DNA of 7,060 nucleotides, from positions 1-7,060 of the forward strand of contig CAMDMH010000155.1 in the NCBI GenBank assembly GCA_945901835.1. The letters are read 5' to 3'. This document shows positions 1 through 5,191 of the stretch, piece by piece (the stretch's first letter is position 1; the number at the start of each line of letters is the position of its first letter). Source of the stretch: Devosia equisanguinis (GTDB lineage: Bacteria > Pseudomonadota > Alphaproteobacteria > Rhizobiales > Hyphomicrobiaceae). The position numbers and the translations under genes were made by a program. Below the pieces are notes generated by a model, which was not told the DNA's origin, did no database searches, and saw nothing but the letters and a program-made list of their open reading frames with translations.

Positions 1-186
1 GTGGGCTGCGCAAAACGCTGCACTTCCCGCCGAAAAAAAGCGCCCGGCACTGCTCCGAAGAAGGTGGCTCGTAGCCTGACCTCGTTCTTCAAACGAGGGC
101 TGCGCCGAATCCAAACCTGCCTGCAGAACCTCTGCGGGCTGCCAGACCCCTGGTCGGTCTGGAGAAACTGATGGATGGTGAGCCGT

Positions 187-216
187 TTGCGGTGCCGGCT
201 GGCTTCGCTCCATATA
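187..216 (+). promoter_or_regulatory. Possible sigma-70-type promoter of the decarboxylase-like gene
   Basis: TTGCGG at 187-192 and CATATA at 211-216 are separated by 18 bases, an acceptable spacing for a -35/-10 pair. The AT-rich block at 211-220 stands out from its GC-rich surroundings. Both hexamers match the consensus only in part, so this is a weak call based on position and composition. Confidence 0.25.
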
Positions 217-217
217 T

Positions 218-248
218 GTTGGCGCATCCAGGGATAGGAAACGCCAAC
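218..248 (+). promoter_or_regulatory. Inverted repeat (GTTGGCG, 17-base spacer, CGCCAAC) before the first gene
   Basis: GTTGGCG at 218-224 and its exact reverse complement at 242-248 flank 17 bases. They lie between the possible -10 region and the ribosome binding site AAGGAG (251-256). The position suits an operator for a dimeric regulator near the transcription start, or an mRNA stem-loop placed just ahead of the Shine-Dalgarno sequence. The symmetry is seen directly; the function is inference. Confidence 0.3.
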
Positions 249-262
249 ACAAGGAGCACGCC

Positions 263-808
263 ATGACGCGCATCGCCGTTCTCAAGCGCGAGGACATGAA
301 CACGGAGCAAGGCAAGCTGTTCGACGAGGTGAAGGCCGAAGGCGGGCCGCTGGGTGGGCCGTATTGGGCATACATCCGGTTTCCGAAGCTGATGCGGCTG
401 GCGCAGGATATTTCGAGCTGTCTCGGGCAGGGCGGGCTTTCCAAGCGTGAGCGGCAGGTATCGATCCTCGCGATCGCCCGGTTCTGGGGGGCGGAGTATC
501 CTTGGGCCGCGCAGGCGGCAGCGGCGGCCAAGATCGGGCTCGAGCGGGAGATCGTCGACGCCATCAATGCCGGCGGGCGGCCGAACCTTGCCGATGTGCG
601 CGAGAAGATGGCGTACGATCTGACGCGGGAGCTGCTCGAGACGAAGAAGCTGTCGGAGGCAAGCTATTCGGCGGCGTCGAAGCTGTTCGGCGAGAAGGAA
701 CTGGTCAGTCTCGTTGCGACGGTGGGGCAGTTCTCGATGACCTGTCTGACTACGATCGCTTTCGACTGCACGCCGACGCCCGAGATGGCGCATCGGCTTC
801 AGAAATAG
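263..808 (+). CDS. Carboxymuconolactone decarboxylase / AhpD-like family protein
   Basis: This 181-residue protein probably belongs to the carboxymuconolactone decarboxylase (CMD)/AhpD-like superfamily of small all-helical proteins, which includes decarboxylases of aromatic catabolism and peroxidase partners. The central stretch, LSKRERQVSILAIARFWGAE followed by YPWAAQ (residues 59-84), fits the family pattern of a leucine/arginine-rich helix leading to E-Y/F-x-W-x-x-H. Residues E78, Y79 and W81 are kept, but the usual histidine is Q84. No AhpD-type CxxC pair is present, so a thiol peroxidase role is unlikely. I see no signal peptide or membrane segment, so it should be cytoplasmic. The ATG has a strong AAGGAG six bases upstream. 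It appears to be transcribed alone, with a hairpin after it. The substrate is unknown, and catalytic activity is uncertain because of the missing histidine. Confidence 0.75.
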   Translation: MTRIAVLKREDMNTEQGKLFDEVKAEGGPLGGPYWAYIRFPKLMRLAQDISSCLGQGGLSKRERQVSILAIARFWGAEYPWAAQAAAAAKIGLEREIVDAINAGGRPNLADVREKMAYDLTRELLETKKLSEASYSAASKLFGEKELVSLVATVGQFSMTCLTTIAFDCTPTPEMAHRLQK

Positions 809-843
809 CCGTTCGGCTCGCACTAGGTCAGATGTGTGCGGTG

Positions 844-880
844 ACAGGGACGTGTGTCTCCCTGTAGTCTGGCTTTCTGA
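844..880 (+). terminator. Possible terminator hairpin after the decarboxylase-like gene
   Basis: ACAGGGA (844-850) and TCCCTGT (859-865) form a perfect 7-bp stem with an 8-base loop, 35 bases after the stop codon. The sequence that follows is T-rich but has no uninterrupted T run; the best is TTTT at 877-880. It is a weaker terminator candidate than the one after tctC. Confidence 0.35.
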
Positions 881-959
881 GTTTTCTGGGCGAGGGTCGC
901 ACATCGGGTGATGGTGGCAACTGCGCGGGTCCACAGGGACTTGGCGTACTTGCGGTCTC

Positions 960-971
960 GTCCGGCCGGAC
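960..971. promoter_or_regulatory. 12-bp perfect palindrome upstream of the binding-protein gene
   Basis: GTCCGGCCGGAC is a perfect palindrome 36 bases ahead of the chosen tctC start. A poor -35/-10 pair (TTGCGG 950-955, TACGTC 973-978, spacer 17) would place the palindrome inside the promoter spacer, a usual place for a repressor site. GC-rich palindromes of this length also occur by chance. Confidence 0.2.
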
Positions 972-1006
972 CTACGTCGATCACAGTGGCAATGGACGGG
1001 AGAGAA

Positions 1007-2014
1007 ATGATGCATATCGGACCTATCGCAAAGCGGTTCCGCTTGGGGATCGCTGCGTCCGCCGTCGGGCTCGCGGCCTTCGGCGCGGCAGTCTCGACGG
1101 CTGGCGACGCCTTCGCGCAGGCCTATCCGACGAAGCCGATCCGGCTCGTCATCACGCTCTCGCCGGGCAGCGCCGCCGACGCCATCGCGCGCGTCGTCGG
1201 TGAAGGCCTCAACCAGCAACTCGGCCAGCCGATCGTATACGAGAACCGCGTCGGCGGCGGCGGAACGATCGGCGCGAATGCCGTCGCTAAGGCCGAGCCG
1301 GACGGCTACACGCTGCTCGTCGTCACCAATACGCACACGATGGCGCCGTCACTGTTCAATCACATTCCCTACGACATGTTCGCCGACTTCGCGGGCATCA
1401 CGCCGCTCGGCATTTCGCCACACGTCCTAATCATCGCGTCGAGCCAGAACATCACGTCGATCAAGGAACTGGTCGCGGCCGCGAAGACCCGTCCGGGCGG
1501 GATCACGTATGCGGCGGTCGCGGCGTCGGGAACGCACCTCAACGGCGCGCACTTCATCAAGGCGACGGGCATCGAAGGGCGGATGGTGCCGTTCAAGGGT
1601 GCGCCGGAATCGATCCTGGAAGTGATGACCGGACGCGTCGATATCTACTTCTCGCCCATTCTGCCGGCGCTTCCCCACATCCAGGACAAGAAGCTGCTGG
1701 GTCTCGGCGTGACCTCCAAGGTGCGCTCGGGCGCGCTGCCCGACGTGCCGACGACGTTCTCGAGCGGATATGACGACAGCGAGTTCGGCCTTCCGTTCTA
1801 CTTCTTCGCTCCGGGCAAGACGCCGCGGCCGATCGTGAACAAGCTGCACGAGGAAACGGTGAAGGTGCTCAACTCGCCGGCGACGTCGAAGCGCCTCAAG
1901 GATCTCGGTATCGATCCTCTCATAATGAAGCCGGAAGAGCTCGACGCCTACATCAAGAAGCAGGTGGTAAGCGAAGGCGAACAAGTGCGCGCTGCAGGAC
2001 TGGCGAAGCAGTAG
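1007..2014 (+). CDS. Tripartite tricarboxylate transporter substrate-binding protein (TctC/Bug family)
   Basis: This 335-residue periplasmic solute-binding protein belongs to the Bug/TctC family, which captures small carboxylates or related compounds. Some members feed TctAB permeases and others act in sensing. The start chosen is the ATG at 1007 (the adjacent ATG at 1010 is equally possible), because GGGAGAG lies just upstream and the protein then opens with a classic Sec signal: K9 and R10, a hydrophobic core at about 13-33, and an AFA cleavage site before Q38. The frame is open further upstream to 908, but that extension would bury the signal peptide. The mature start, YPTKPIRLVI with LSPGSAADAIARVVGE after it, is the family hallmark. 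GGGGTIGANAVAKAEPDGYT (82-102) and PFKGAPESILEVMTGRVD (195-212) are also typical. No tctA or tctB gene is in the window, so this is an orphan binding protein, which is common in this family. The ligand cannot be read from sequence. Confidence 0.92.
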   Translation: MMHIGPIAKRFRLGIAASAVGLAAFGAAVSTAGDAFAQAYPTKPIRLVITLSPGSAADAIARVVGEGLNQQLGQPIVYENRVGGGGTIGANAVAKAEPDGYTLLVVTNTHTMAPSLFNHIPYDMFADFAGITPLGISPHVLIIASSQNITSIKELVAAAKTRPGGITYAAVAASGTHLNGAHFIKATGIEGRMVPFKGAPESILEVMTGRVDIYFSPILPALPHIQDKKLLGLGVTSKVRSGALPDVPTTFSSGYDDSEFGLPFYFFAPGKTPRPIVNKLHEETVKVLNSPATSKRLKDLGIDPLIMKPEELDAYIKKQVVSEGEQVRAAGLAKQ

Positions 2015-2048
2015 GATCGCCGTCGTGTAGACGGTAGCGACAGAGTCG

Positions 2049-2085
2049 AGGCCTGGGATCGGATGGGATCCCGGGCCTTTCTATT
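2049..2085 (+). terminator. Intrinsic terminator of the tctC-like gene
   Basis: A 12-bp stem (2049-2060 with 2067-2078, one G-U wobble) closes a 6-base loop and is followed by a T-rich tail, TTTCTATT, 35 bases after the tctC stop. Both the structure and the position are those of a factor-independent terminator, so the oxidoreductase downstream needs its own promoter. Confidence 0.8.
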
Positions 2086-2153
2086 GACCGCTTACGCCGG
2101 TGTGGCACGCTGAGGTGCAACTGGGACTCGGAGAGGACACGGCATCAGTGCGC

Positions 2154-2189
2154 GAGGAGGCGTGGATGGTCCGCCTTCGCGGACCATGA
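2154..2189 (+). promoter_or_regulatory. Structured leader with a 7-codon upstream frame before the GMC oxidoreductase
   Basis: GAGGAGG (2154-2160) is the best Shine-Dalgarno sequence in this region. It lies five bases before an ATG at 2166 that encodes only MVRLRGP and stops at 2187-2189. That stop overlaps an ATG at 2186 (ATGA) which is in frame with the oxidoreductase. The same stretch folds into a perfect 9-bp hairpin (2166-2174 with 2179-2187, loop CTTC) that takes both ATG codons into the stem. The layout could be a leader-peptide or translational-coupling device. Alternatively, it could be a chance hairpin whose Shine-Dalgarno has no role. The symmetry and the frames are seen directly; regulation is inferred. 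Confidence 0.35.
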
Positions 2190-2215
2190 CGACCGTAAGA
2201 GGTAAGGGTGGGAAC

Positions 2216-3865
2216 ATGATCGGCAGGAAGACATACGACTACGTGATCGTCGGCGCGGGCTCGGCCGGGTGCACGCTCGCGGCGCGATTGACGGAAGACA
2301 CCGGCGTCAACGTGCTGCTGCTCGAAGCCGGCGGATGGGATCGCGATCCGTGGCTGCACATTCCGCTGGGATGGCCGCGGCTTCTGCTCAAGCGCATGCA
2401 CGATTGGATGTATTTCGCCGAGCCCGAGGAATCGATGGGCGGCCGGGGCCTCGAGTGCGCGCGCGGCAAAGTTGTAGGTGGATCTTCATCGATCAACGCG
2501 ATGGCCTACGTGCGGGGTAACCGCGGCGACTACGATCGCTGGGCCAAGTCGGTGTCTCCGGATTGGGGATACGCGCACGTGCTGCCATACTTCCGCCGGC
2601 AAGAGGCGTGGGTCGGCGGCGCGGACGACTACCGCGGCAGCGATGGGCCGTTGTCGGTCGGCGTGTGCAAGTTCCAGGACCCGCTGATCGACGCCTTCGC
2701 GCAGGCTGGTCTCGCGGCAGGACATCCGCATACGGATGATTATAACGGCGAGAGGCAGGAAGGCTTCGGCTCCTGGCAGACGACGATCCGCGACGGGCGG
2801 CGGTGCAGTGCGGCGCTGGCGTATCTCAAGCCTGCGTTGTCGCGGCCCGGTCTCTCGGTCGAGGTCGGCGCGCTGGCGACCCGGGTGCTGATGGAGAAGG
2901 ACCGCGCGGTCGGCGTCGAGTACGAGGTGGGCGGCGAGCTCTTGAGCGTGCGTGCAGAGCGGGAGGTGATCCTCGCGGGCGGCGTCATCAACTCGCCGCA
3001 GCTCCTCATGCTGTCGGGCATCGGCGAGCCTTCGCAATTGAAGCAGCATGGCATCGATTGCCGCATCGCCCTGCGTGGCGTCGGCAAGAACCTGCAGGAC
3101 CATATCTCGGCGGCTGTCGCATGGACGCGGAAAGAGCCAGGACCTTTTCACCGGTCGATGCGCGCGGACAAAATCGCGCTGGAACTCGCCAAGTGCTATT
3201 TCCTCGGGAAAGGCATTGCGACGGATCTTCCCGGCGGCGAGATGGCGTTCCTGAAAACGTCCTCGTCGGAGCCGCTACCGGACATCCAGATGCTGTTCAA
3301 CGCGGCGCCGATGACGGCCGCGCCTCACTTTCCGATGATCAAGGCGCCTTACGCCGACGGCTTCGCCTGCCGTGCTGCGGTGCTGCGTCCGGAGAGCCGC
3401 GGCGAAGTGACGTTGAAGTCCGCCAACCCGCGCGACCACCTTCGCATCAAGCAGAACTTCCTGCAGGCCGAGAAGGACCGGAAGACGCAGCGGGCCGGCC
3501 TGCGCCTCGCGCGCGAGATCGGTGCGCAGAAGTCGCTGCAGGCGTTCATCGGCAAAGAGATCGGACCCGGGCCGGAGAACTGGAGCGATCAGGGTCTCGA
3601 CGCGTGGATCAAGATCAACGGCATCACGGTCCATCATCCGGCGTGCACAGCCAAGATGGGGCCGGCCACCGATCCGACGGCGGTCGTCGATCCGACGCTG
3701 AAGGTGATCGGCGCGCAAGGGCTGCGCGTCGTCGATGCCTCCGTCATGCCGGATCTGGTCGGCGGCAACATCAACGCGCCCGTCATCATGATCGCGGAGA
3801 AAGCAGCCGATCTGATCCGCGGGCGCAAGCTGCTCGAGCCGGCCAAGGTCGCGGCGGCGGAGTGA
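2216..3865 (+). CDS. GMC-family FAD-dependent oxidoreductase (choline/alcohol dehydrogenase-like)
   Basis: This 549-residue flavoprotein oxidises an alcohol (choline, polyethylene glycol, long-chain or aromatic alcohols are typical family substrates) to the aldehyde. The start at 2216 is chosen because AAGGG lies seven bases upstream and the protein then begins seven residues before the FAD-binding strand, as in relatives. An ATG at 2186 or a GTG at 2162 would add 10 or 18 residues. The Rossmann motif GAGSAG is at 13-18 and the ADP-ribose acid is E37. GMC signature 1 is GKVVGGSSSINAMAYVRG (84-101) and signature 2 is GGVINSPQLLMLSGIG (255-270). The C-terminal substrate domain carries the catalytic histidine in HHPACTAKMG (H474) and the NINAP segment (N520). 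Relatives usually have HPxGTCKMG; here the cysteine sits two places earlier and the normal one is alanine. There is no signal peptide. Substrate specificity is not predictable. The terminator upstream implies a separate transcript from tctC. Confidence 0.93.
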   Translation: MIGRKTYDYVIVGAGSAGCTLAARLTEDTGVNVLLLEAGGWDRDPWLHIPLGWPRLLLKRMHDWMYFAEPEESMGGRGLECARGKVVGGSSSINAMAYVRGNRGDYDRWAKSVSPDWGYAHVLPYFRRQEAWVGGADDYRGSDGPLSVGVCKFQDPLIDAFAQAGLAAGHPHTDDYNGERQEGFGSWQTTIRDGRRCSAALAYLKPALSRPGLSVEVGALATRVLMEKDRAVGVEYEVGGELLSVRAEREVILAGGVINSPQLLMLSGIGEPSQLKQHGIDCRIALRGVGKNLQDHISAAVAWTRKEPGPFHRSMRADKIALELAKCYFLGKGIATDLPGGEMAFLKTSSSEPLPDIQMLFNAAPMTAAPHFPMIKAPYADGFACRAAVLRPESRGEVTLKSANPRDHLRIKQNFLQAEKDRKTQRAGLRLAREIGAQKSLQAFIGKEIGPGPENWSDQGLDAWIKINGITVHHPACTAKMGPATDPTAVVDPTLKVIGAQGLRVVDASVMPDLVGGNINAPVIMIAEKAADLIRGRKLLEPAKVAAAE

Positions 3866-3874
3866 GCCTTGGCA

Positions 3875-3905
3875 CTGGGGTCTGACCCTGCTGGTCAGAC
3901 CCCAG
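3875..3905. repeat. Palindromic repeat, copy A (GGGGTCWGACC type)
   Basis: The arms at 3875-3887 and 3893-3905 are perfectly complementary over 13 bp around a 5-base loop. The core arms are GGGGTCTGACC and GGTCAGACCCC, and each arm is itself nearly palindromic. A second copy lies at 5077-5103 with the A and T of the arms exchanged. It starts 10 bases after the oxidoreductase stop, so it may help end that transcript, but no T run follows. It resembles extragenic REP-type palindromes; membership of a named family was not checked. Confidence 0.8.
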
Positions 3906-4175
3906 CGTCCTGGCAGGACGTCGATCGCGCGATCATCCTGTCGTTGACAGGATGGTCCTTTATTGCAGGCGAGGATCTCGTCGACATCCTCCCCACCCCA
4001 GGAGGGTGGTCGTCGCGGGTGTCCCGGAGCCGCTCGGGAAGGGCTAATCGTGGCTTTCGGTGTCCACGGAGCTTTTGCGGCAGGGGCTGCCCCCGGGCTG
4101 TGGGACGAGATTGCGCTGAGGTTGTACGGCCACATTCGTCATCCGATCTTGACCCGCGCGCGTACGGTCAATGGT
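3902..4175 (+). pseudogene. Decayed, frameshifted fragment of mnmE
   Basis: Translation from 3902 gives PASWQDVDRAIIL, then a short variable stretch and AGEDLVDIL. This aligns without gaps to MnmE residues 55-84 of the intact gene (PATGQEIDRGIIL, TGEDVVEIL), with 16 of 30 residues identical and about 65 of 93 bases matching by hand count. A one-base indel near 3995-4000 then shifts the frame. From 4000 the sequence reads RRVVVAGVPEPLG, against GRAVVASVLDALS in MnmE, and ends at a TAA (4045-4047). Fainter similarity appears to continue: ELLRQGLPPG at about 4069-4098 against EFARRAFENG, and AEVVR...DLDPRAYGQ further on against AEGIADLIDAETEAQ. The conserved PSSFTGED motif is degraded, and the 5' end, GTPase domain and C-terminal Cys motif are absent, so it cannot be functional. 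Its left end coincides with the last bases of repeat copy A. The core to 4034 is firm; the part beyond is tentative. Confidence 0.75.
3906..4009 (+). repeat. Run of hairpins directly after repeat copy A
   Basis: Within the mnmE remnant are closely spaced symmetric elements. CGTCCT/AGGACG (3906-3911, 3915-3920) forms a triloop hairpin. GATCGCGCGATC (3923-3934) is a palindrome. A 12-bp stem with one G-U wobble runs 3931-3942 with 3946-3957, followed by CTTTATT. CCACCC/GGGTGG (3993-3998, 4004-4009) forms the last. The third resembles a weak intrinsic terminator. The intact mnmE has only partial versions of these stems. Confidence 0.5.
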
Positions 4176-4192
4176 TTGTAAATGGGTCTTGC

Positions 4193-4198
4193 TATAAG
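4193..4198 (+). promoter_or_regulatory. Possible -10 box of the mipA-like gene
   Basis: TATAAG lies in an AT-rich dip (about 4171-4200) some 50 bases ahead of the mipA start, as expected for a -10 element. No convincing -35 is found at 15-19 bases upstream; TTGACC at 4149-4154 is too far away. The call rests on the hexamer and on composition. Confidence 0.3.
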
Positions 4199-4245
4199 AT
4201 ACCCCCATCCTGGCTGAGACTTGCACTCGAACTCGAGAGTTGCCG

Positions 4246-5061
4246 ATGCTGCCCGCCGTGCGAAATGCTGCCACTTCTTTTGTGTTCGGTGCTGGTCTCA
4301 TAGCCGCCGGACAGGTGGCTCTGGCGCAGGCCCCGGCCAGCGATTGGTCCTTTCCGACCGATTGGCAGGCCGGTGGTATCGTGATCGTCGCGCCGAAGTA
4401 CGAGGGAAGCCGGGACCATCGCGTCATCGGCTTACCGATCATAGCGCCTGCGGGGACCGGCGAAGGCCGGGTCCAGGTCAAGGGTGCGGACGACGTTCGT
4501 ATCCGGCTCGTGACGCTGCATGGTCTCGAAGTCGGCGCGGTCACCGGCTGGCGGTTCGGCCGCGATGAGGAAGACGGACGGAGGCTCCGGGGTCTCGGCG
4601 ATGTCGATGGCGGCCTCGCGCTCGGCGGATATGCGGTCTACCGGCTCGGCATGGTCTCCGCGTTCGCTGCCTACTCGCACCAGGCGACAGGCGATGAGAC
4701 CGGCGGTCTGTTGCGCTTCGGGCTCGAGAGCCGGATGCCTGTTTCGGGCTTTGGCCGGACCATGCTGACAGCAACGGTCGGTGCGACCTGGGCCAGCGAA
4801 GACTATATGCGGTCGTACTTCGGGGTGTCTGCTGCGCAGTCGGCGCGCTCCGGGCTTGCAGCCTACGACGCGAATGCCGGTATCAAGGATGTGCATGTCG
4901 GGTTGAGCGCAGAGATCCCGCTAGCCGAGGTGTGGACGCTGCGTCTCATGGGCCGATACGCGCGGCTCGTAGGGGACGCTTCCGACAGCCCGATCGTCGA
5001 GCGCCAGGACCAGCTTTCCGGCGGCGTCGGCTTGACCTATAGGTTCTCGCTCGGGCGCTGA
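4246..5061 (+). CDS. MipA/OmpV family outer-membrane protein
   Basis: This 271-residue protein is a predicted outer-membrane beta-barrel of the MipA/OmpV family. The E. coli founder is a scaffold linking the murein hydrolase MltA to PBP1B; many relatives are simply outer-membrane proteins of unknown role. The ATG at 4246 is preferred, with CGAGAG ending six bases upstream; a TTG at 4240 would add two residues. Residues 1-27 form a Sec signal ending ALA before Q28. Family traits are YEGS (52-55), alternating amphipathic strands throughout, the segment DYMRSYFGVSAAQSARSG (186-203), the near-C-terminal VGDASDSPIV (242-251), and a final GGVGLTYRF strand ending in an aromatic residue that suits BAM recognition. 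It stands alone between two repeat copies, behind an mnmE remnant. Its own promoter probably lies inside that remnant. Confidence 0.9.
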   Translation: MLPAVRNAATSFVFGAGLIAAGQVALAQAPASDWSFPTDWQAGGIVIVAPKYEGSRDHRVIGLPIIAPAGTGEGRVQVKGADDVRIRLVTLHGLEVGAVTGWRFGRDEEDGRRLRGLGDVDGGLALGGYAVYRLGMVSAFAAYSHQATGDETGGLLRFGLESRMPVSGFGRTMLTATVGATWASEDYMRSYFGVSAAQSARSGLAAYDANAGIKDVHVGLSAEIPLAEVWTLRLMGRYARLVGDASDSPIVERQDQLSGGVGLTYRFSLGR

Positions 5062-5076
5062 GCTTTAGTGAGCTTT

Positions 5077-5103
5077 GGGGTCAGACCCGCTGGGTCTGAC
5101 CCC
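5077..5103. repeat. Palindromic repeat, copy B (GGGGTCWGACC type)
   Basis: GGGGTCAGACCC (5077-5088) and GGGTCTGACCCC (5092-5103) form a perfect 12-bp stem with a GCT loop, starting 15 bases after the mipA stop. It is the counterpart of copy A: same core, arms exchanged, loop shorter by two bases, and also placed directly after a stop codon on the + strand. It separates mipA from mnmE. Confidence 0.8.
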
Positions 5104-5131
5104 GACGATCTCGTTCGGCTGTTGAGGTGGC

Positions 5132-5160
5132 TGTCGTACTGGGGCCGCCGTGACTATAGA
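5132..5160 (+). promoter_or_regulatory. Possible mnmE promoter
   Basis: TATAGA (5155-5160) is a fair -10 box, and TGTCGT (5132-5137) is a poor -35 at 17 bases. If this is real, transcription starts near 5167, inside the longest possible mnmE frame, which favours the GTG at 5192 over the GTG at 5150 as the start. Confidence 0.3.
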
Positions 5161-5191
5161 CTCTGCGGTGTCCAATACCGCGAGAGCCTCC

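Larger units (their letters stand above)
1..262. other. No supportable gene; hairpins and upstream region of the first gene
   Basis: I see no recognisable gene here. A + frame is open from the left edge to a stop at 169-171 and a - frame is open from 213 to the left edge, but neither translation resembles a known family, and open frames of this size are common in GC-rich DNA. Two perfect 7-bp hairpins are present. One has arms 80-86 and 92-98 with a CTTCA loop. The other has arms 142-148 and 156-162 (CCAGACC / GGTCTGG). Neither is followed by a T tract on the + strand. The first could mark the end of a gene lying left of the window: a second + frame stops at 77-79, immediately before it. That is only a possibility. 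Confidence 0.4.

Noticed and set aside
1..213. Open - strand frame running off the left edge, divergent from the first gene
   Set aside because: There is no recognisable family and no ribosome binding site I could support, and the open length is not unusual at this GC content.
89..1336. Long open frame on the - strand (415 codons)
   Set aside because: It runs antisense to two well-supported genes. Its translation is rich in Arg/His with no domain, as expected opposite GC-rich coding sequence.
2103..2119. Sigma-54-like promoter (TGGCACG ... GGTGCA) before the oxidoreductase
   Set aside because: The GG and GC pairs are 13 bases apart instead of 12, and the TTGC element reads GTGC. The strict spacing of sigma-54 promoters makes this unlikely.
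263..3865. The first three genes as one catabolic operon
   Set aside because: Gaps of about 200 bases, a hairpin after the first gene and a clear terminator after the second argue for separate transcripts. Shared function is possible but not shown.
2803..3885. 360-codon + frame inside the oxidoreductase gene
   Set aside because: It is an out-of-frame shadow of the GMC gene, with low-complexity Arg/Gly/Ala composition and no recognisable motif.
3869..4303. 144-codon + frame as a real hypothetical gene
   Set aside because: Its recognisable part is the mnmE remnant, and the frame leaves the mnmE-like reading after about 31 codons. The tail is Cys/Arg-rich and overlaps the mipA start.
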